Of a stretch of DNA of 64,000 nucleotides, positions 25,038 through 33,648 are shown piece after piece. Below the pieces are notes generated by a model. That model ran no database searches, was not told the DNA's origin, and saw only the letters and a program-made list of their open reading frames with translations. Made by a program: the position numbers and the translations under genes. Position 1 is the stretch's first letter. Each line of letters opens with the position of its first letter. Origin of the DNA: Stenotrophomonas sp. UBA2124 (GTDB lineage: Bacteria; Pseudomonadota; Gammaproteobacteria; Xanthomonadales; Xanthomonadaceae); assembly GCA_002329155.1 (NCBI GenBank), contig DCXY01000004.1, positions 35,206 to 99,205 on the forward strand, given 5' to 3'.

Positions 25038-26638
25038 CGCGCGATCCCGCGCAGGGTATCCACCTTGTCCGCCTCCGCCGCTGGCTTGTCATGGCGCCAG
25101 CGCAGTATGCGTGGAAAGCGTACGGCCACGCCCGACTTGTGTCGGGCGGACAGGTTCACTGCCTCGAAGCCGATCTCGAACACCTGCTCGGGCACCACGC
25201 CGCGCACCGGGCCGAAGCGCTCGGTGGTGTGCGCGCGCACCCAACGGTCCAGGGCCAGGATTTCAGCGTCGTCCAACCCGGAATACGCCTTGGCGACCGG
25301 CACCAGACGGTCGCCATCCCACAGCCCGAAGGTGTAGTCGGTATAGAGGGTGCTGCGCCTGCCGTGCCCACTCTGCGCGTACAGCAGTACAGCGTCGACC
25401 GTCAGCGGAGCCACCTTCCACTTCCACCAGTCACCACGCTTGCGCCCCAGACGGTAGGGCGATGACCGGCGTTTGAGCATGAAGCCTTCCACGCCACGCG
25501 TACGTGCCTGCTCACGCAGCACCGCCGCTGCAGACCAATCCTCCACGGCAACTTCCGGTGACAGCTGCAAACGAGCGCCACCGTGGTTGTGAAGCAAGGT
25601 GGCAAGCATCTGCCGGCGCTCAAGCAACGGTTGCGTGCGCAGGTCGTCACCCCCCAGTTCCAGCAGGTCGTAGCAGAGCACGCGCACAGGGGTCTGTGCC
25701 AATATCTTGGGACCTGGCCGGCGTCGTTGAATGCGTGTCTGCAGGGCAGTGAAGGGCATCGGCAGCAGCGCGCCCTCCTGCCAGGCCAGCAGCTCGCCGT
25801 CTATCACCGCATCCTGTGGCAGCGCGGCCAGCTCCTGTTCGATCTCGGGAAAGCGACCATCCATGCGTTCCTCGCCGCGCGACCAGAGCGCGATGTCGGC
25901 ATCACGACGGATCAGCTGCACGCGGATGCCATCCCACTTCCATTCCAGCAGCCATTCGTCGATCTCGCCCAAAGTCGGCGGCTCGGCCTCCAGCGGCGAG
26001 GCAAGAAAGAACGGGTAAGGCAGGGCAGCATCACCGGGCTGCGGCAGCGGCGACAACAGCCCGGCCATGAAGCCTTCGGATGGTGCCTTGAAAGCCAGCA
26101 TGCGCTGGGCCAGCAGCGACACATCAAGGCCGCTGAGCTGTGCCAAGGCCTGCTGCACCAGGCCTTGGGACACACCCACGCGCAACGCGCCGGTCAGCAA
26201 CTTGTTGAAGACGAAGCGTTGCTCACGCGGCAGTTGCCGCCACGCATCCACGATGACCTCGCGGCGCTGCGGCGCGTCGGCATTGGCGATGGGCAGCAGG
26301 CGCGTCTGAATCCAATCGGCCAACCCCAGTTCAGCAGTGGCGGTGGTGGGCTCGTCCAGCAGCAGGGTCAAGGTTTCCGCCAGATCACCCACCTGGTCGT
26401 AGGACGCATCCACCAGCCACTCCGGCAGCCCACTCTCCTGTGCCACCCATGCGCGCAGCTCGGTGCTGCTGGCAATGCGCGCCTTCGCACCGCCCACCTT
26501 TCCGCCCACCAGCAGCCAGAGCGCCCACGTTGAATCGCGCGCTGGCGCGTCGCGGAAATAGTCCACCAGCGCCGCGCGTTTCTCCAGCAGGCCGGTGCTG
26601 CGGTCCAGGCGGCGGTAAAGCGCGGCGAAGCGGCGCAT
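25034..26638 (-). CDS. ATP-dependent DNA ligase of the repair cassette
   Basis: 534 residues. N-terminal DNA-binding domain (about 1-180), nucleotidyltransferase core with the adenylated lysine K234 in 'EWKWDGIRVQ' (motif I), 'IDGELLAW' (III), 'EGFMLKRRSSPY' (IV) and 'WWKWK' (V), then an OB-fold domain containing 'RFPRILRWRHDK'. It seals nicks using ATP and is distinct from the essential NAD-dependent LigA. It shares one base with the upstream exonuclease (TGATG) and four with the downstream helicase, so all four genes are translated together. Confidence 0.93.
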   Translation of the reverse strand: MRRFAALYRRLDRSTGLLEKRAALVDYFRDAPARDSTWALWLLVGGKVGGAKARIASSTELRAWVAQESGLPEWLVDASYDQVGDLAETLTLLLDEPTTATAELGLADWIQTRLLPIANADAPQRREVIVDAWRQLPREQRFVFNKLLTGALRVGVSQGLVQQALAQLSGLDVSLLAQRMLAFKAPSEGFMAGLLSPLPQPGDAALPYPFFLASPLEAEPPTLGEIDEWLLEWKWDGIRVQLIRRDADIALWSRGEERMDGRFPEIEQELAALPQDAVIDGELLAWQEGALLPMPFTALQTRIQRRRPGPKILAQTPVRVLCYDLLELGGDDLRTQPLLERRQMLATLLHNHGGARLQLSPEVAVEDWSAAAVLREQARTRGVEGFMLKRRSSPYRLGRKRGDWWKWKVAPLTVDAVLLYAQSGHGRRSTLYTDYTFGLWDGDRLVPVAKAYSGLDDAEILALDRWVRAHTTERFGPVRGVVPEQVFEIGFEAVNLSARHKSGVAVRFPRILRWRHDKPAAEADKVDTLRGIAR

Positions 26639-27636
26639 CAGTCCTCCTCCCCACGGCTCAGATCGAAGGTTTCGGCGCGGGTGCCCGCTTCATTGAGCAG
26701 ACGCACCAGTGCCTCGGTATTGCCGTGCATGGCAATGACGCGCGATGCCTGCGTCTGGCCCACGCTCTGCAGCAGGCCCGGCCAGTCTGCGTGGTCGGAC
26801 ACGACGAAACCACGGTCGTAATTGCCACGGCGGCGGTTGCCACGCAGCTGCATCCAGCCCGAAGCAAAGCCCTGCTGCGCTCGACGGAAACGCCGAAGCC
26901 AGCTGCTGCCGGCGGCCGAAGGGGGCGCGATGATCAGCTGGCCCGCAAAATCCATGCCGCGCGGCGCATCGGCCACGCGCTCGGTCGCCAGCAGCGGTAC
27001 GCCAGCCTGCCGGTACACCTGCACACCCGCGTCCACCGCACCGTGCAGCCATGCCGGCGGCTGCCCTCCCAGTGCCAGCAACTCGGCCAACACGCGCTGC
27101 GCCTTGCCCAATGCGTAGCAGTAAAGGATGGCAGCATCACCCTGTGTGGCGCATTCTTCACGCCATGCGGCGATGTCAGCCACTACACAGTGCGTATCGG
27201 GCCACCGGTAGATCGGCAGGCCGAAGGTGCATTCGGTGATGAAGGTATCGCAGCGCAGGGGCTCGAAGGCCTCGCAGGTGGGATCGGGCTGTCGCTTGTA
27301 ATCACCCGACACCACCCACACCTCGCCATCCACTTCAATTCTCACCTGGGCCGAGCCGAGCACATGCCCGGCCGGGTGCAACGACAACAGCGCATCGCCC
27401 AGGCGGAAGCGTTCACCGTACCCATGTGCCACGTAGTGCTGCTCGCCCAGGCGCCATTGCAGAAGCGGCAGACTCGCATCGCTTGCGTGATAGCAGCCCA
27501 TGCCCACGCGCGCATGGTCGCCATGGCCATGTGTGATTACCGCGCAGCCCACCGGGCGCGAAGGGTCGATGTAGAAATCGCCACGCGGACAGTACATGCC
27601 CTCAGGCCGGAGCACGACCAGCGCCTCGCCTTTCAT
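26638..27636 (-). CDS. ligase-associated metallo-beta-lactamase-fold exonuclease
   Basis: 332 residues with the metallo-beta-lactamase motif 'THGHGDHARVG' (H36, H38, D40, H41) and a beta-CASP-like C-terminal half ('LGKAQRVLAELLAL', 'MHGNTEALVRLL'), as in SNM1/Artemis-type nucleases. It is the first gene of the ligase-associated DNA damage cassette and is expected to trim DNA ends. The ATG at 27636 is used because AAGGA lies about 10 bases upstream and it matches the family N-terminus; an in-frame start at 27708 adds 24 unlikely residues. Confidence 0.9.
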   Translation of the reverse strand: MKGEALVVLRPEGMYCPRGDFYIDPSRPVGCAVITHGHGDHARVGMGCYHASDASLPLLQWRLGEQHYVAHGYGERFRLGDALLSLHPAGHVLGSAQVRIEVDGEVWVVSGDYKRQPDPTCEAFEPLRCDTFITECTFGLPIYRWPDTHCVVADIAAWREECATQGDAAILYCYALGKAQRVLAELLALGGQPPAWLHGAVDAGVQVYRQAGVPLLATERVADAPRGMDFAGQLIIAPPSAAGSSWLRRFRRAQQGFASGWMQLRGNRRRGNYDRGFVVSDHADWPGLLQSVGQTQASRVIAMHGNTEALVRLLNEAGTRAETFDLSRGEED

Positions 27637-27908
27637 CAATGGATGTTCCTTGCGGCAGCAACTTTCGTCACCGTGCCACGCATGGCGTGCAGGCGATGTG
27701 GGAGCCAAAGGATCAAGCGTGAAAGCACCGCCTGGCGATGCTGTTCATGCGCCCAACACACTCCTGCTGCACGGTGTAAAAAATGCCCTGTTTCCTTTCC
27801 AGACAGGTTTGCGCTCCATGGCGCAGGGCCCACCATCACCTCATCGTGGAAGCTTCGCATACAGAGAAGACCTGAGGAAACGGGAGCGTAGGCTTTTTGA
27901 CGCAAAAA

Positions 27909-27940
27909 AGAAGACGGCGCCCATTGGGGCGCCGTCTTCT
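27909..27940 (-). terminator. terminator of the two mini-protein genes
   Basis: AGAAGACGGCGCCC-attg-GGGCGCCGTCTTCT, perfect 14-bp stem and tetraloop; on the minus strand it is followed by a run of T. It lies 18 bases past the stop at 27958, an efficient intrinsic terminator. Confidence 0.88.
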
Positions 27941-27957
27941 GGAAGCTCGCCACTGCC

Positions 27958-28101
27958 TCACTTCTTCTGTGCGGGCTTCTGGCTGTGCATGTCGCCCGGC
28001 TTCTGCCCTGCCATCTTCTGTTTTTCATCGGCAGCGGCTTTCTTCTGGTCCTGGTCCTTGTTCTGATCGGGATTCTTATGCGGGTCGTTGTGGGTGGCCA
28101 T
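27958..28101 (-). CDS. 47-aa lysine/glutamine-rich hydrophilic mini-protein
   Basis: Frame of 47 residues starting 'MATHNDPHKNPDQNKDQDQ' and ending 'HSQKPAQKK'. It has no hydrophobic residues to speak of (10 Lys, 8 Gln, 5 Asp), so it must be intrinsically disordered, similar in flavour to small stress/hydrophilin-type proteins. A near-ideal AGGAGGA site lies 7 bases before the ATG, inside the end of the preceding gene, and an intrinsic terminator follows directly. Those flanking signals make a real gene very likely despite the size. Function not known. Confidence 0.75.
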   Translation of the reverse strand: MATHNDPHKNPDQNKDQDQKKAAADEKQKMAGQKPGDMHSQKPAQKK

Positions 28102-28103
28102 GA

Positions 28104-28232
28104 TCATTCCTCCTCCTCACCATCCTTGCGCGGACGGTTCGGATCGTTCCTGGTGCGGTCGGGTGCATCCTGGTTCGGCTGGTCGTTCTTGCCAGGCGAG
28201 GTGGGGTTCGGGTTCTGCGGATTATTGGCCAT
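28104..28232 (-). CDS. 42-aa Asn/Pro/Asp-rich hydrophilic mini-protein
   Basis: Frame of 42 residues starting 'MANNPQNPNPTSPGKNDQ' and ending 'RPRKDGEEE'. Entirely polar and proline-rich, predicted disordered. GGAA sits about 9 bases before the ATG. Its last codons (GAG GAG GAA) form the ribosome binding site of the following 47-aa gene, and the two genes are separated by only 2 bases, so they are a pair. Composition resembles the downstream protein but the sequences are not obvious duplicates. Function not known. Confidence 0.68.
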   Translation of the reverse strand: MANNPQNPNPTSPGKNDQPNQDAPDRTRNDPNRPRKDGEEEE

Positions 28233-28943
28233 GTTCGCTGCTTCCGGAATTGAGCGACGTGATGTCGCAGCACCAAGATGCGCCGGTGCTTGTTACCGAG
28301 GGGTCTTCAATTCGCGCACTGCGCTCACGCTGCACCGACGTCACCAACCCTCAGCTGATTTCTCCGGATTCATACACCTCGCAAGGCCAAAGCTGAGTGC
28401 GGCCGATAAGCTTCCAGCAAGCTTCAGCGTATGTCTCAGCCACTTACATATTGCGATGGCACGCCAGCTCCCCGGTTTCCGATCTCCAGCGCGATGGCTC
28501 GCACCCCATTCAGGCTGCGTGCCTTTGCCCACACGCATTGGGCCGGCAGCTCCGGAGCAAGACAGAAGCCCATGCGCATCGAACGACAGGCAGGCCCGCC
28601 GACGGCATCCAACATCGCCGAGCCGTTGGCACCCTGCGAATTACGCTTGAAGCGGTTACCGCCGGCGCTGTGTGGCGTGCTGCGCTACGTGCGGTTGCAG
28701 GCAATCGGAACGGCGCTGGCGCATCCGGATGAATGGAGATGCGGCAGGTGCGCGCAGCTGTTGCAGATCAATATCAAAACCATCGCCAGGCCGCAGGCAC
28801 CACTTCACCTTGCAACATACCAATGAACCGCATTGCGCCGCCAATCCACATCGTGCAAGCGCGATGCGACACGTTGCCGTTTCGCGCTCCACTCGGGAAC
28901 TACAATTTCGGCCTTGCAGGAGTAACACAACAAGGATGCAGGT
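28233..28943. other. 710-base intergenic region, no gene supported
   Basis: Between the mini-proteins and the acyltransferase. Frames of up to 131 codons exist but lack ribosome sites, domains and the strong third-position GC bias of neighbours. It must contain the promoters of both flanking units; no consensus site stands out. Possibly decayed sequence. Confidence 0.45.
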
Positions 28944-30002
28944 TTGCGCTTTCAGTCTTTGCAGGTGCTGCGCGCCGTCGCCGCCCTGGGCATCGTGCTT
29001 TTCCACCTGCAGCCCTACGAGGTCAAGTATCTCTCTGGCACTGCCCTGCTCGGTGCATTCTCGCGGCAGGCTGATGTGGGCGTGGATCTGTTCTTCGTGC
29101 TCTCCGGCTTCATCGTAACGACAGTGACGGTCGGTAAGCACACCGGCCTGCATGCAGCCCGCGAGTTTCTGTTGAAGCGCGCCTGGCGGATCCTGCCGTC
29201 CTACTGGATATTGACCCTTGCCATTGTCGGACTTGCAGTTGTCGCCCCATCGGCACTCAGCATCAAGCCCAGTGCCCAGGAAATAGTGGCCTCACTTCTA
29301 CTCGTTCCGCAGGACAGGTTGCCGGTGCTGCCTGTGGGCTGGACGCTGGTTCATGAGGCCTACTTCTATGTGGTGTCCGCTGCAGCAATCGCGTTTGTCC
29401 CCGAGCGGTTCCTGACGTCCTGGCTCGCCATCTGGGCAGCCGTAGTTGCAATCGTCAGCCCGCTGCTGCCTGAGAGCGCCGGCCCCTTTGCCCGGCTGGC
29501 ATTCAGCCCATTGACGCTGGAATTCATCGGCGGCGCGGTGGCGGCGATCTACTGGCGGGCGCTGCCAAAAAAAGCTGCTCTTTGGTTGGCATCTTCCGGC
29601 GCTGCAGTGCTCATCGCCGGCATGGTCCTCGTAGCCGGAGGCCATATTGCACCACTGCAACAATGGCCCCATGTTGCAATCCATGGCGGCGGATCGATCC
29701 TGCTGATAGCAGGGGCAGCGCGGATGGAGTCGGCAGGCATGCTGCGGATGCCATCGTTCATGGTGAAACTGGGCGATTCATCCTATTCCCTCTACCTCAC
29801 CCACCTGTTCGTGATGAGCGCCGTGGGAAAGATATTCTTCAAGCTTGGCGGCGGCTCCACACCGCTTCACCATGTGGCCTTTATTGTCGTCATGCTTACC
29901 GCAGCGTATGCGGGCTCGCTGGTGTTCCACAAAGCAATAGAACAGCCAACTCATCGCTTCGGCAGACGAAACCATGGAGCTGTTGGATTTCAGCGGGGCT
30001 GA
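28944..30002 (+). CDS. acyltransferase 3 family membrane O-acyltransferase
   Basis: 352 residues with about ten helices. The N-terminus 'LRAVAALGIVLFHLQPYE' contains the family R-x10-H catalytic signature, followed by 'DVGVDLFFVLSGFIV', 'RAWRILPSYWI' and 'DSSYSLYLTHLFVM', all typical of acyltransferase family 3 (OafA/NodX-like). These acetylate or otherwise acylate lipopolysaccharide, exopolysaccharide or glycans at the inner membrane. The start is TTG at 28944; a nearby ATG at 28936 is out of frame. The gene stands alone, so its substrate cannot be told; composition is somewhat less GC-rich than neighbours, hinting at acquisition. Confidence 0.85.
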   Translation: MRFQSLQVLRAVAALGIVLFHLQPYEVKYLSGTALLGAFSRQADVGVDLFFVLSGFIVTTVTVGKHTGLHAAREFLLKRAWRILPSYWILTLAIVGLAVVAPSALSIKPSAQEIVASLLLVPQDRLPVLPVGWTLVHEAYFYVVSAAAIAFVPERFLTSWLAIWAAVVAIVSPLLPESAGPFARLAFSPLTLEFIGGAVAAIYWRALPKKAALWLASSGAAVLIAGMVLVAGGHIAPLQQWPHVAIHGGGSILLIAGAARMESAGMLRMPSFMVKLGDSSYSLYLTHLFVMSAVGKIFFKLGGGSTPLHHVAFIVVMLTAAYAGSLVFHKAIEQPTHRFGRRNHGAVGFQRG

Positions 30003-30257
30003 ATCTCCGGCTCCCGGTTGTCTGGCAGCTCAGCCCCAGGCTGGTATCAATCAACGGGAAAGAACTGCTCCTGAGCACGGCCTTTCCCTCACCGGCGACG
30101 GCTACTGGCAGCGCGTCACGTCACGTTTGAACGGCCACGACCACCAACTTTCTCCAAACAGAAACTTCCCGGGGCCACTCATTAATGGCTTCAGTACGGG
30201 CCTGCGATGCTGGTAGATCTATCGCTGCCCAAATCGGCGGGGGAGCATCTCTCCAGC
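30003..30257. other. intergenic, nothing recognised
   Basis: About 255 bases between the acyltransferase stop and the dispersed repeat. No open frame, hairpin or RNA recognised. Confidence 0.4.
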
Positions 30258-30475
30258 ATGCCTGACTAGCGTCGAGTCTCAGCTGAGAGCCCCTCTCCCG
30301 CGTGCGGGAGAGGGGTTGGGGTGAGGGCAACGAAGTCAGATGGAGTGAATGCGCTGCGGGTGGGGTTCAGCAGTGGACATCAATCCCAAAACACCAATAA
30401 CACCTTCATCCGCCCCTTCGGGCACCTTCCCGCCAAAGGGGCTGCAGGTCCCGCAAACGGGAGAAGGGAGTGAGG
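30258..30475. repeat. dispersed intergenic repeat, copy 2
   Basis: Second copy of the element at 9506-9725 in the same orientation, with roughly four fifths of positions identical by eye. Here the hairpin is perfect: CCCCTCTCCCGC-GT-GCGGGAGAGGGG. The shared block runs from 'tgcctga' to 'acgggagaa'. It is placed between a horizontally variable acyltransferase and a tRNA gene. Confidence 0.75.
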
Positions 30476-30550
30476 TTCGACGCCAATCGAGTCCAGCATG
30501 CACTCCCTCAATCAACTGGGCGCACGCAGACAAACCCAGGAAGGACACAC

Positions 30551-30575
30551 AAAAAGGCCCGCAGTTCTGCGGGCC
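30551..30575 (-). terminator. terminator of tRNA-Thr
   Basis: GGCCCGCA-gttc-TGCGGGCC, 8-bp perfect stem; on the minus strand followed by five T. It begins 16 bases after the 3' end of the tRNA. Confidence 0.85.
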
Positions 30576-30590
30576 CTTCTGCTGCAATCA

Positions 30591-30666
30591 TGGTGCCGCT
30601 TATCCGAATCGAACGGATGACCTACTGTTTACAAGACAGTTGCTCTACCAACTGAGCTAAAGCGGC
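30591..30666 (-). tRNA. tRNA-Thr (anticodon TGT)
   Basis: 76 nucleotides with encoded CCA. On the minus strand the acceptor arms are GCCGCTT/AAGCGGC, the D arm is TAGCTCAGTTGGTAGAGCA, the anticodon stem ACTGT/ACAGT encloses loop CTTGTAA with anticodon TGT, and the T arm has GTTCGATTC. All stems pair. It reads ACA/ACG-type threonine codons. Confidence 0.97.
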
Positions 30667-30737
30667 ATGGATCAGGTTGTTCCGGCGGTACTGCTTGCGG
30701 TGCGGTGCACCGCGCCTGCCGGCGTGCGGGCGCCATT

Positions 30738-31517
30738 CTAGCGCAGACGCGTGCAATCCAGCGATTGTTGACGTGCGGCACCGGCACGGCGGGCCAGGGG
30801 GGCCGGTGCGGCGGTGCTGGCCAGGTCCAGCCACCAGCTGGCTTCGGCGCCGCTGCCGTTGTCGCTGAGCCTCGCCGGGAAGCCCGCCGCAGTAACTGCG
30901 GCCAGCCGGCGCTCGGCACCTTCGCGGCTGCGGTACTGGCCCAGGGCGATGGCGTTGGCGTCCTCGCCCTGGGAAATGATGAAGTAGTCGCTGATGCCCG
31001 CCTCGACGATGCGCTTGACCGTGGCCTGCGCCTCCTCGCGCGAGGCTGCCGGCGGTATGACCACGCGGAAACTGGTGGCCGGTTTGCCACCGGGCACTTC
31101 GCGCACGCGCGGGCGCTGGGCATCGGCCCCCAGCGCGGCCAATGCGGCGTCGGCCCTGGCGCGGTCGGCGAACGGGCCCAGGCTCATGCACTGCTCGGGC
31201 GCAGGCTTGGCCACAGCAGCCGTTGCGGCATCCTCCGGCTTGGCCTCGGCCGGTGGCGCAGGCCTGTCCTCAACCGGCTTCAGCGCGGGTGCCGCCGCAG
31301 GCGTTGCGGGGGCCGGTGCAGGTGCAACGCCAGCGGCGGGCGCGGCATCGGCCTGGGGTGCGGCGGCTGGCACCGGGGTGGGCAGCACCTCCAGCGTGGC
31401 CACGCCCGGTTCGGGCCTGGCGGCCACCGGCACGGGCTCAGCGCGCGGCATCATCCACCACAGGGCAACGCCCACGTTGAGGATGGCAAGAATGACGATC
31501 AGGAAACGGGTCAACAT
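30738..31517 (-). CDS. SPOR-domain membrane protein
   Basis: 259 residues: an N-terminal inner-membrane helix (about 4-22), a long Ala/Pro-rich periplasmic linker (about 25-108), and a SPOR-like domain in two recognisable halves, 'CMSLGPFADRARADAALAAL' and 'ISQGEDANAIALGQYRSREG'. SPOR domains bind denuded peptidoglycan at the division site. It is the last gene of a birA-coaX-SPOR unit (9 bases after coaX), an arrangement common in xanthomonads. The function beyond peptidoglycan binding is not known. Confidence 0.88.
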   Translation of the reverse strand: MLTRFLIVILAILNVGVALWWMMPRAEPVPVAARPEPGVATLEVLPTPVPAAAPQADAAPAAGVAPAPAPATPAAAPALKPVEDRPAPPAEAKPEDAATAAVAKPAPEQCMSLGPFADRARADAALAALGADAQRPRVREVPGGKPATSFRVVIPPAASREEAQATVKRIVEAGISDYFIISQGEDANAIALGQYRSREGAERRLAAVTAAGFPARLSDNGSGAEASWWLDLASTAAPAPLARRAGAARQQSLDCTRLR

Positions 31518-31526
31518 GCGCTGATC

Positions 31527-32264
31527 CTACCGTTCCATGGCGCAATGATGCACGGCCCAGCGCGCGAGGCCATCCAGCACCAGCGCGGCGTGGTACTGGG
31601 CACCGGGCAGCAACGGCAACAACGGCAATGCGCCGCCGCCATGGATCAGCAGTTCCGGCGTGCTCCCCAGCAGCCCGGCGCCCTGCTGCAGGCTGCGCTC
31701 GACCAGCGCCACTGCTGCGCCATCGCAGCCGGAAGCCAGCGCATCGGCGGTGTCGTTGGCGAACTCCGCGTAGTCACCACCGCTGGCCGGCAGCTGCACG
31801 GCGCGCGCATGCAGCGCCTCGCGCATCACCGTGGGCGAGGCACCGATGCGCCCGCCACGGTGTTGGCCGTCGGCGTCCATCAGGTCGATGGTAAGCGCGG
31901 TGCCCACGCCCACCACCAGCACCGGCTGGCGCGTGCGCGCGGCGGCCAGCAGGGCCAGAAAACGATCAACACCCAGCTTCTCCGGCTTGGCGTAGGCCAC
32001 GCTTACACCGGCGCATTGCGCCAGCGTGCGCGCCACATGCACCTGCTCGAAGCGTTCGTGCAGCAGTGCCATCACCTGCGCGGTCAGCGCGGGTGCGGCA
32101 ACGCTGGCCACCCATGCGCTGCCGCCGCGCGGCAGTGCCTGCAGCGCGCTGGTGGTCATGGCTTCGGCACCATGCGCCCACGCCTGCACGCTGCCGGGCT
32201 GGTCGCCATGCAGTGGTGCGAACTTGAAACGCGAATTCCCCAGGTCGAACAACCAGTCGCTCAT
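31527..32264 (-). CDS. coaX: type III pantothenate kinase
   Basis: 245 residues. Phosphorylates pantothenate, the first step of coenzyme A synthesis. ASKHA-fold motifs: 'DLGNSRFKFA' (phosphate 1, residues 7-16), 'GVDRFLALLAA' and 'VVGVGTALTIDLMDADG' (phosphate 2), then 'GGRIGASPTVM'. The type III kinases need a monovalent cation and are not feedback-inhibited by CoA. The gene overlaps birA by 4 bases (ATGA); birA-coaX coupling is widespread. Confidence 0.95.
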   Translation of the reverse strand: MSDWLFDLGNSRFKFAPLHGDQPGSVQAWAHGAEAMTTSALQALPRGGSAWVASVAAPALTAQVMALLHERFEQVHVARTLAQCAGVSVAYAKPEKLGVDRFLALLAAARTRQPVLVVGVGTALTIDLMDADGQHRGGRIGASPTVMREALHARAVQLPASGGDYAEFANDTADALASGCDGAAVALVERSLQQGAGLLGSTPELLIHGGGALPLLPLLPGAQYHAALVLDGLARWAVHHCAMER

Positions 32265-33244
32265 GCCGCCCTCACGCTTACCTCACCGGCATGGAAACAG
32301 GTTTCCTGCCCGGCCACGTCCACTTTCAATGCACCATCCTCGGCCAAACCACGGGCCACGCCTTCGAGGATCACACCTGCCTCCTCCACCCGTACCGGGC
32401 GGCCGCACAGTACATCCATTGCCGCGTAGCGTGGCAGGAACGGCGCCAGGCCCTGCTGCTCGAACAGCTCCAACGCCGGCAGCAGTGCCGACAACAGTGC
32501 CGACACCAGCGCATCACGCGGCACCGGCTTGCCGGCCAGCGTGTCCAGGTCCACCCATGGCTGGCCTATGTCCGCTGCTGCACTGGCCGGCATGTGTACG
32601 TTGAGCCCCAGCCCGATGATGGCCCGCGCCGGGCCGGCAAACTCGCCGCCGCCCTCCACCAGCAGGCCACCGAGCTTGCGCCCATCCACGACGATGTCGT
32701 TCGGCCACTTCAGCCCCGCACAGGTGAAGCCGCGTGCATGCAGCGCCTCCACCACGGCCACGCCCACCGCCAGGCTCAGGCCGCCCAGCCGCGACAGGCC
32801 ACCGCCGAAGCTGCGCGAAAGCGACATATAGATATGTGCGGCCAGCGGTGAGGCCCATTGCCGGCCACGGCGGCCCCTGCCACCGGTCTGGCGTTCGGCC
32901 AGCAATACGTCCACGCCGCGCAAAGGCGCGCTGCGTTGCAGCAATTCGCTGTTGGTGGAGGCCACCGACCACGCCACATCCAGCCCCGCCAGCAACGGCT
33001 CGGCCTGGGCGCTCATGCCGGCGCGGATGCGTGCCGGGTCCAGCAGATCCAGCGGCTGCCGCAGGCGATAGCCATCGCCAGCACGGCCCTCTATTTCCAC
33101 GCCAGCAGCGCGAAGCCCCTGAATACGCTTCCAAACCGCCGCCCGGGTGAGGCCGAACTCACGGGCCAGCGCGTCACCGGAAAGCACCCCGGCGGCCAGC
33201 TTGGCCAGCAATTGGCGGTCATCCACAGGCAGGTTCCTTGGCAT
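32261..33244 (-). CDS. birA: biotin-protein ligase / biotin operon repressor
   Basis: 327 residues. N-terminal winged helix-turn-helix (about 8-62, 'ALAREFGLTRAAVWKRIQGL'), central ligase domain with the biotinyl-AMP loop 'GGRGRRGRQWAS' and 'LKWPNDIVVDGRKLGG', and a C-terminal SH3-like domain (about 275-325). It makes biotinyl-5'-AMP, biotinylates acetyl-CoA carboxylase and, having the HTH, can also repress biotin genes. First gene of birA-coaX-SPOR on the minus strand. Confidence 0.96.
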   Translation of the reverse strand: MPRNLPVDDRQLLAKLAAGVLSGDALAREFGLTRAAVWKRIQGLRAAGVEIEGRAGDGYRLRQPLDLLDPARIRAGMSAQAEPLLAGLDVAWSVASTNSELLQRSAPLRGVDVLLAERQTGGRGRRGRQWASPLAAHIYMSLSRSFGGGLSRLGGLSLAVGVAVVEALHARGFTCAGLKWPNDIVVDGRKLGGLLVEGGGEFAGPARAIIGLGLNVHMPASAAADIGQPWVDLDTLAGKPVPRDALVSALLSALLPALELFEQQGLAPFLPRYAAMDVLCGRPVRVEEAGVILEGVARGLAEDGALKVDVAGQETCFHAGEVSVRAA

Positions 33245-33343
33245 AGAAGGGCGAAATTATGCGTCATGCCCCCGGGGGCGCCCAGCCGGGTGACCAATTC
33301 AGGAGAAAAAGCAGGCTAGAATCGAGAATCCACCCGCTCTTGG

Positions 33344-33640
33344 ATGTTGACGATGCGCCACCTCGCACATTGCCTGATCCTGGTGCTGGCCCCGGTTGCA
33401 GCGCAGGCTTCGGACTCGCTCGGCGGTGCTGGCAGGAGCGCGTGCAGCTATGCACCGGGCGAGGTGGAGCGCGTGGCCGTGCCTGCGGCCACCGTGGATA
33501 TCGCCAACACCCCGGCCCCTGCCACCACCCCTGCCAAGAACAAGCATGTGCAGGCCGCAGGTGGCGGTAGCGATGACGACATCATCCCGCGCCTGCGTGC
33601 TCCGCGCTGGCACCGCATGCTGCCCGGGATGTTCCGCTGA
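33344..33640 (+). CDS. small secreted protein, unknown
   Basis: 98 residues (or 95 from a second ATG at 33353). A signal peptide is clear ('HCLILVLAPVAAQA', cleavage about residue 22), followed by a mature part with no helix or known domain and one cysteine, ending in basic 'RAPRWHRMLPGMFR'. It is divergent from birA and its stop codon directly adjoins the mtfA start region, so the two may be co-translated. I do not recognise the family. Confidence 0.6.
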   Translation: MLTMRHLAHCLILVLAPVAAQASDSLGGAGRSACSYAPGEVERVAVPAATVDIANTPAPATTPAKNKHVQAAGGGSDDDIIPRLRAPRWHRMLPGMFR

Positions 33641-33648
33641 TCCAGTCG

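Noticed and set aside
28076..28276. 66-codon Arg-rich frame overlapping the mini-protein genes
   Set aside because: It is the shifted frame of the 42- and 47-codon genes, which have the ribosome sites and terminator; this one does not.
28431..28826. 131-codon frame in the gap before the acyltransferase
   Set aside because: No ribosome site, no domain, codon use unlike neighbouring genes.
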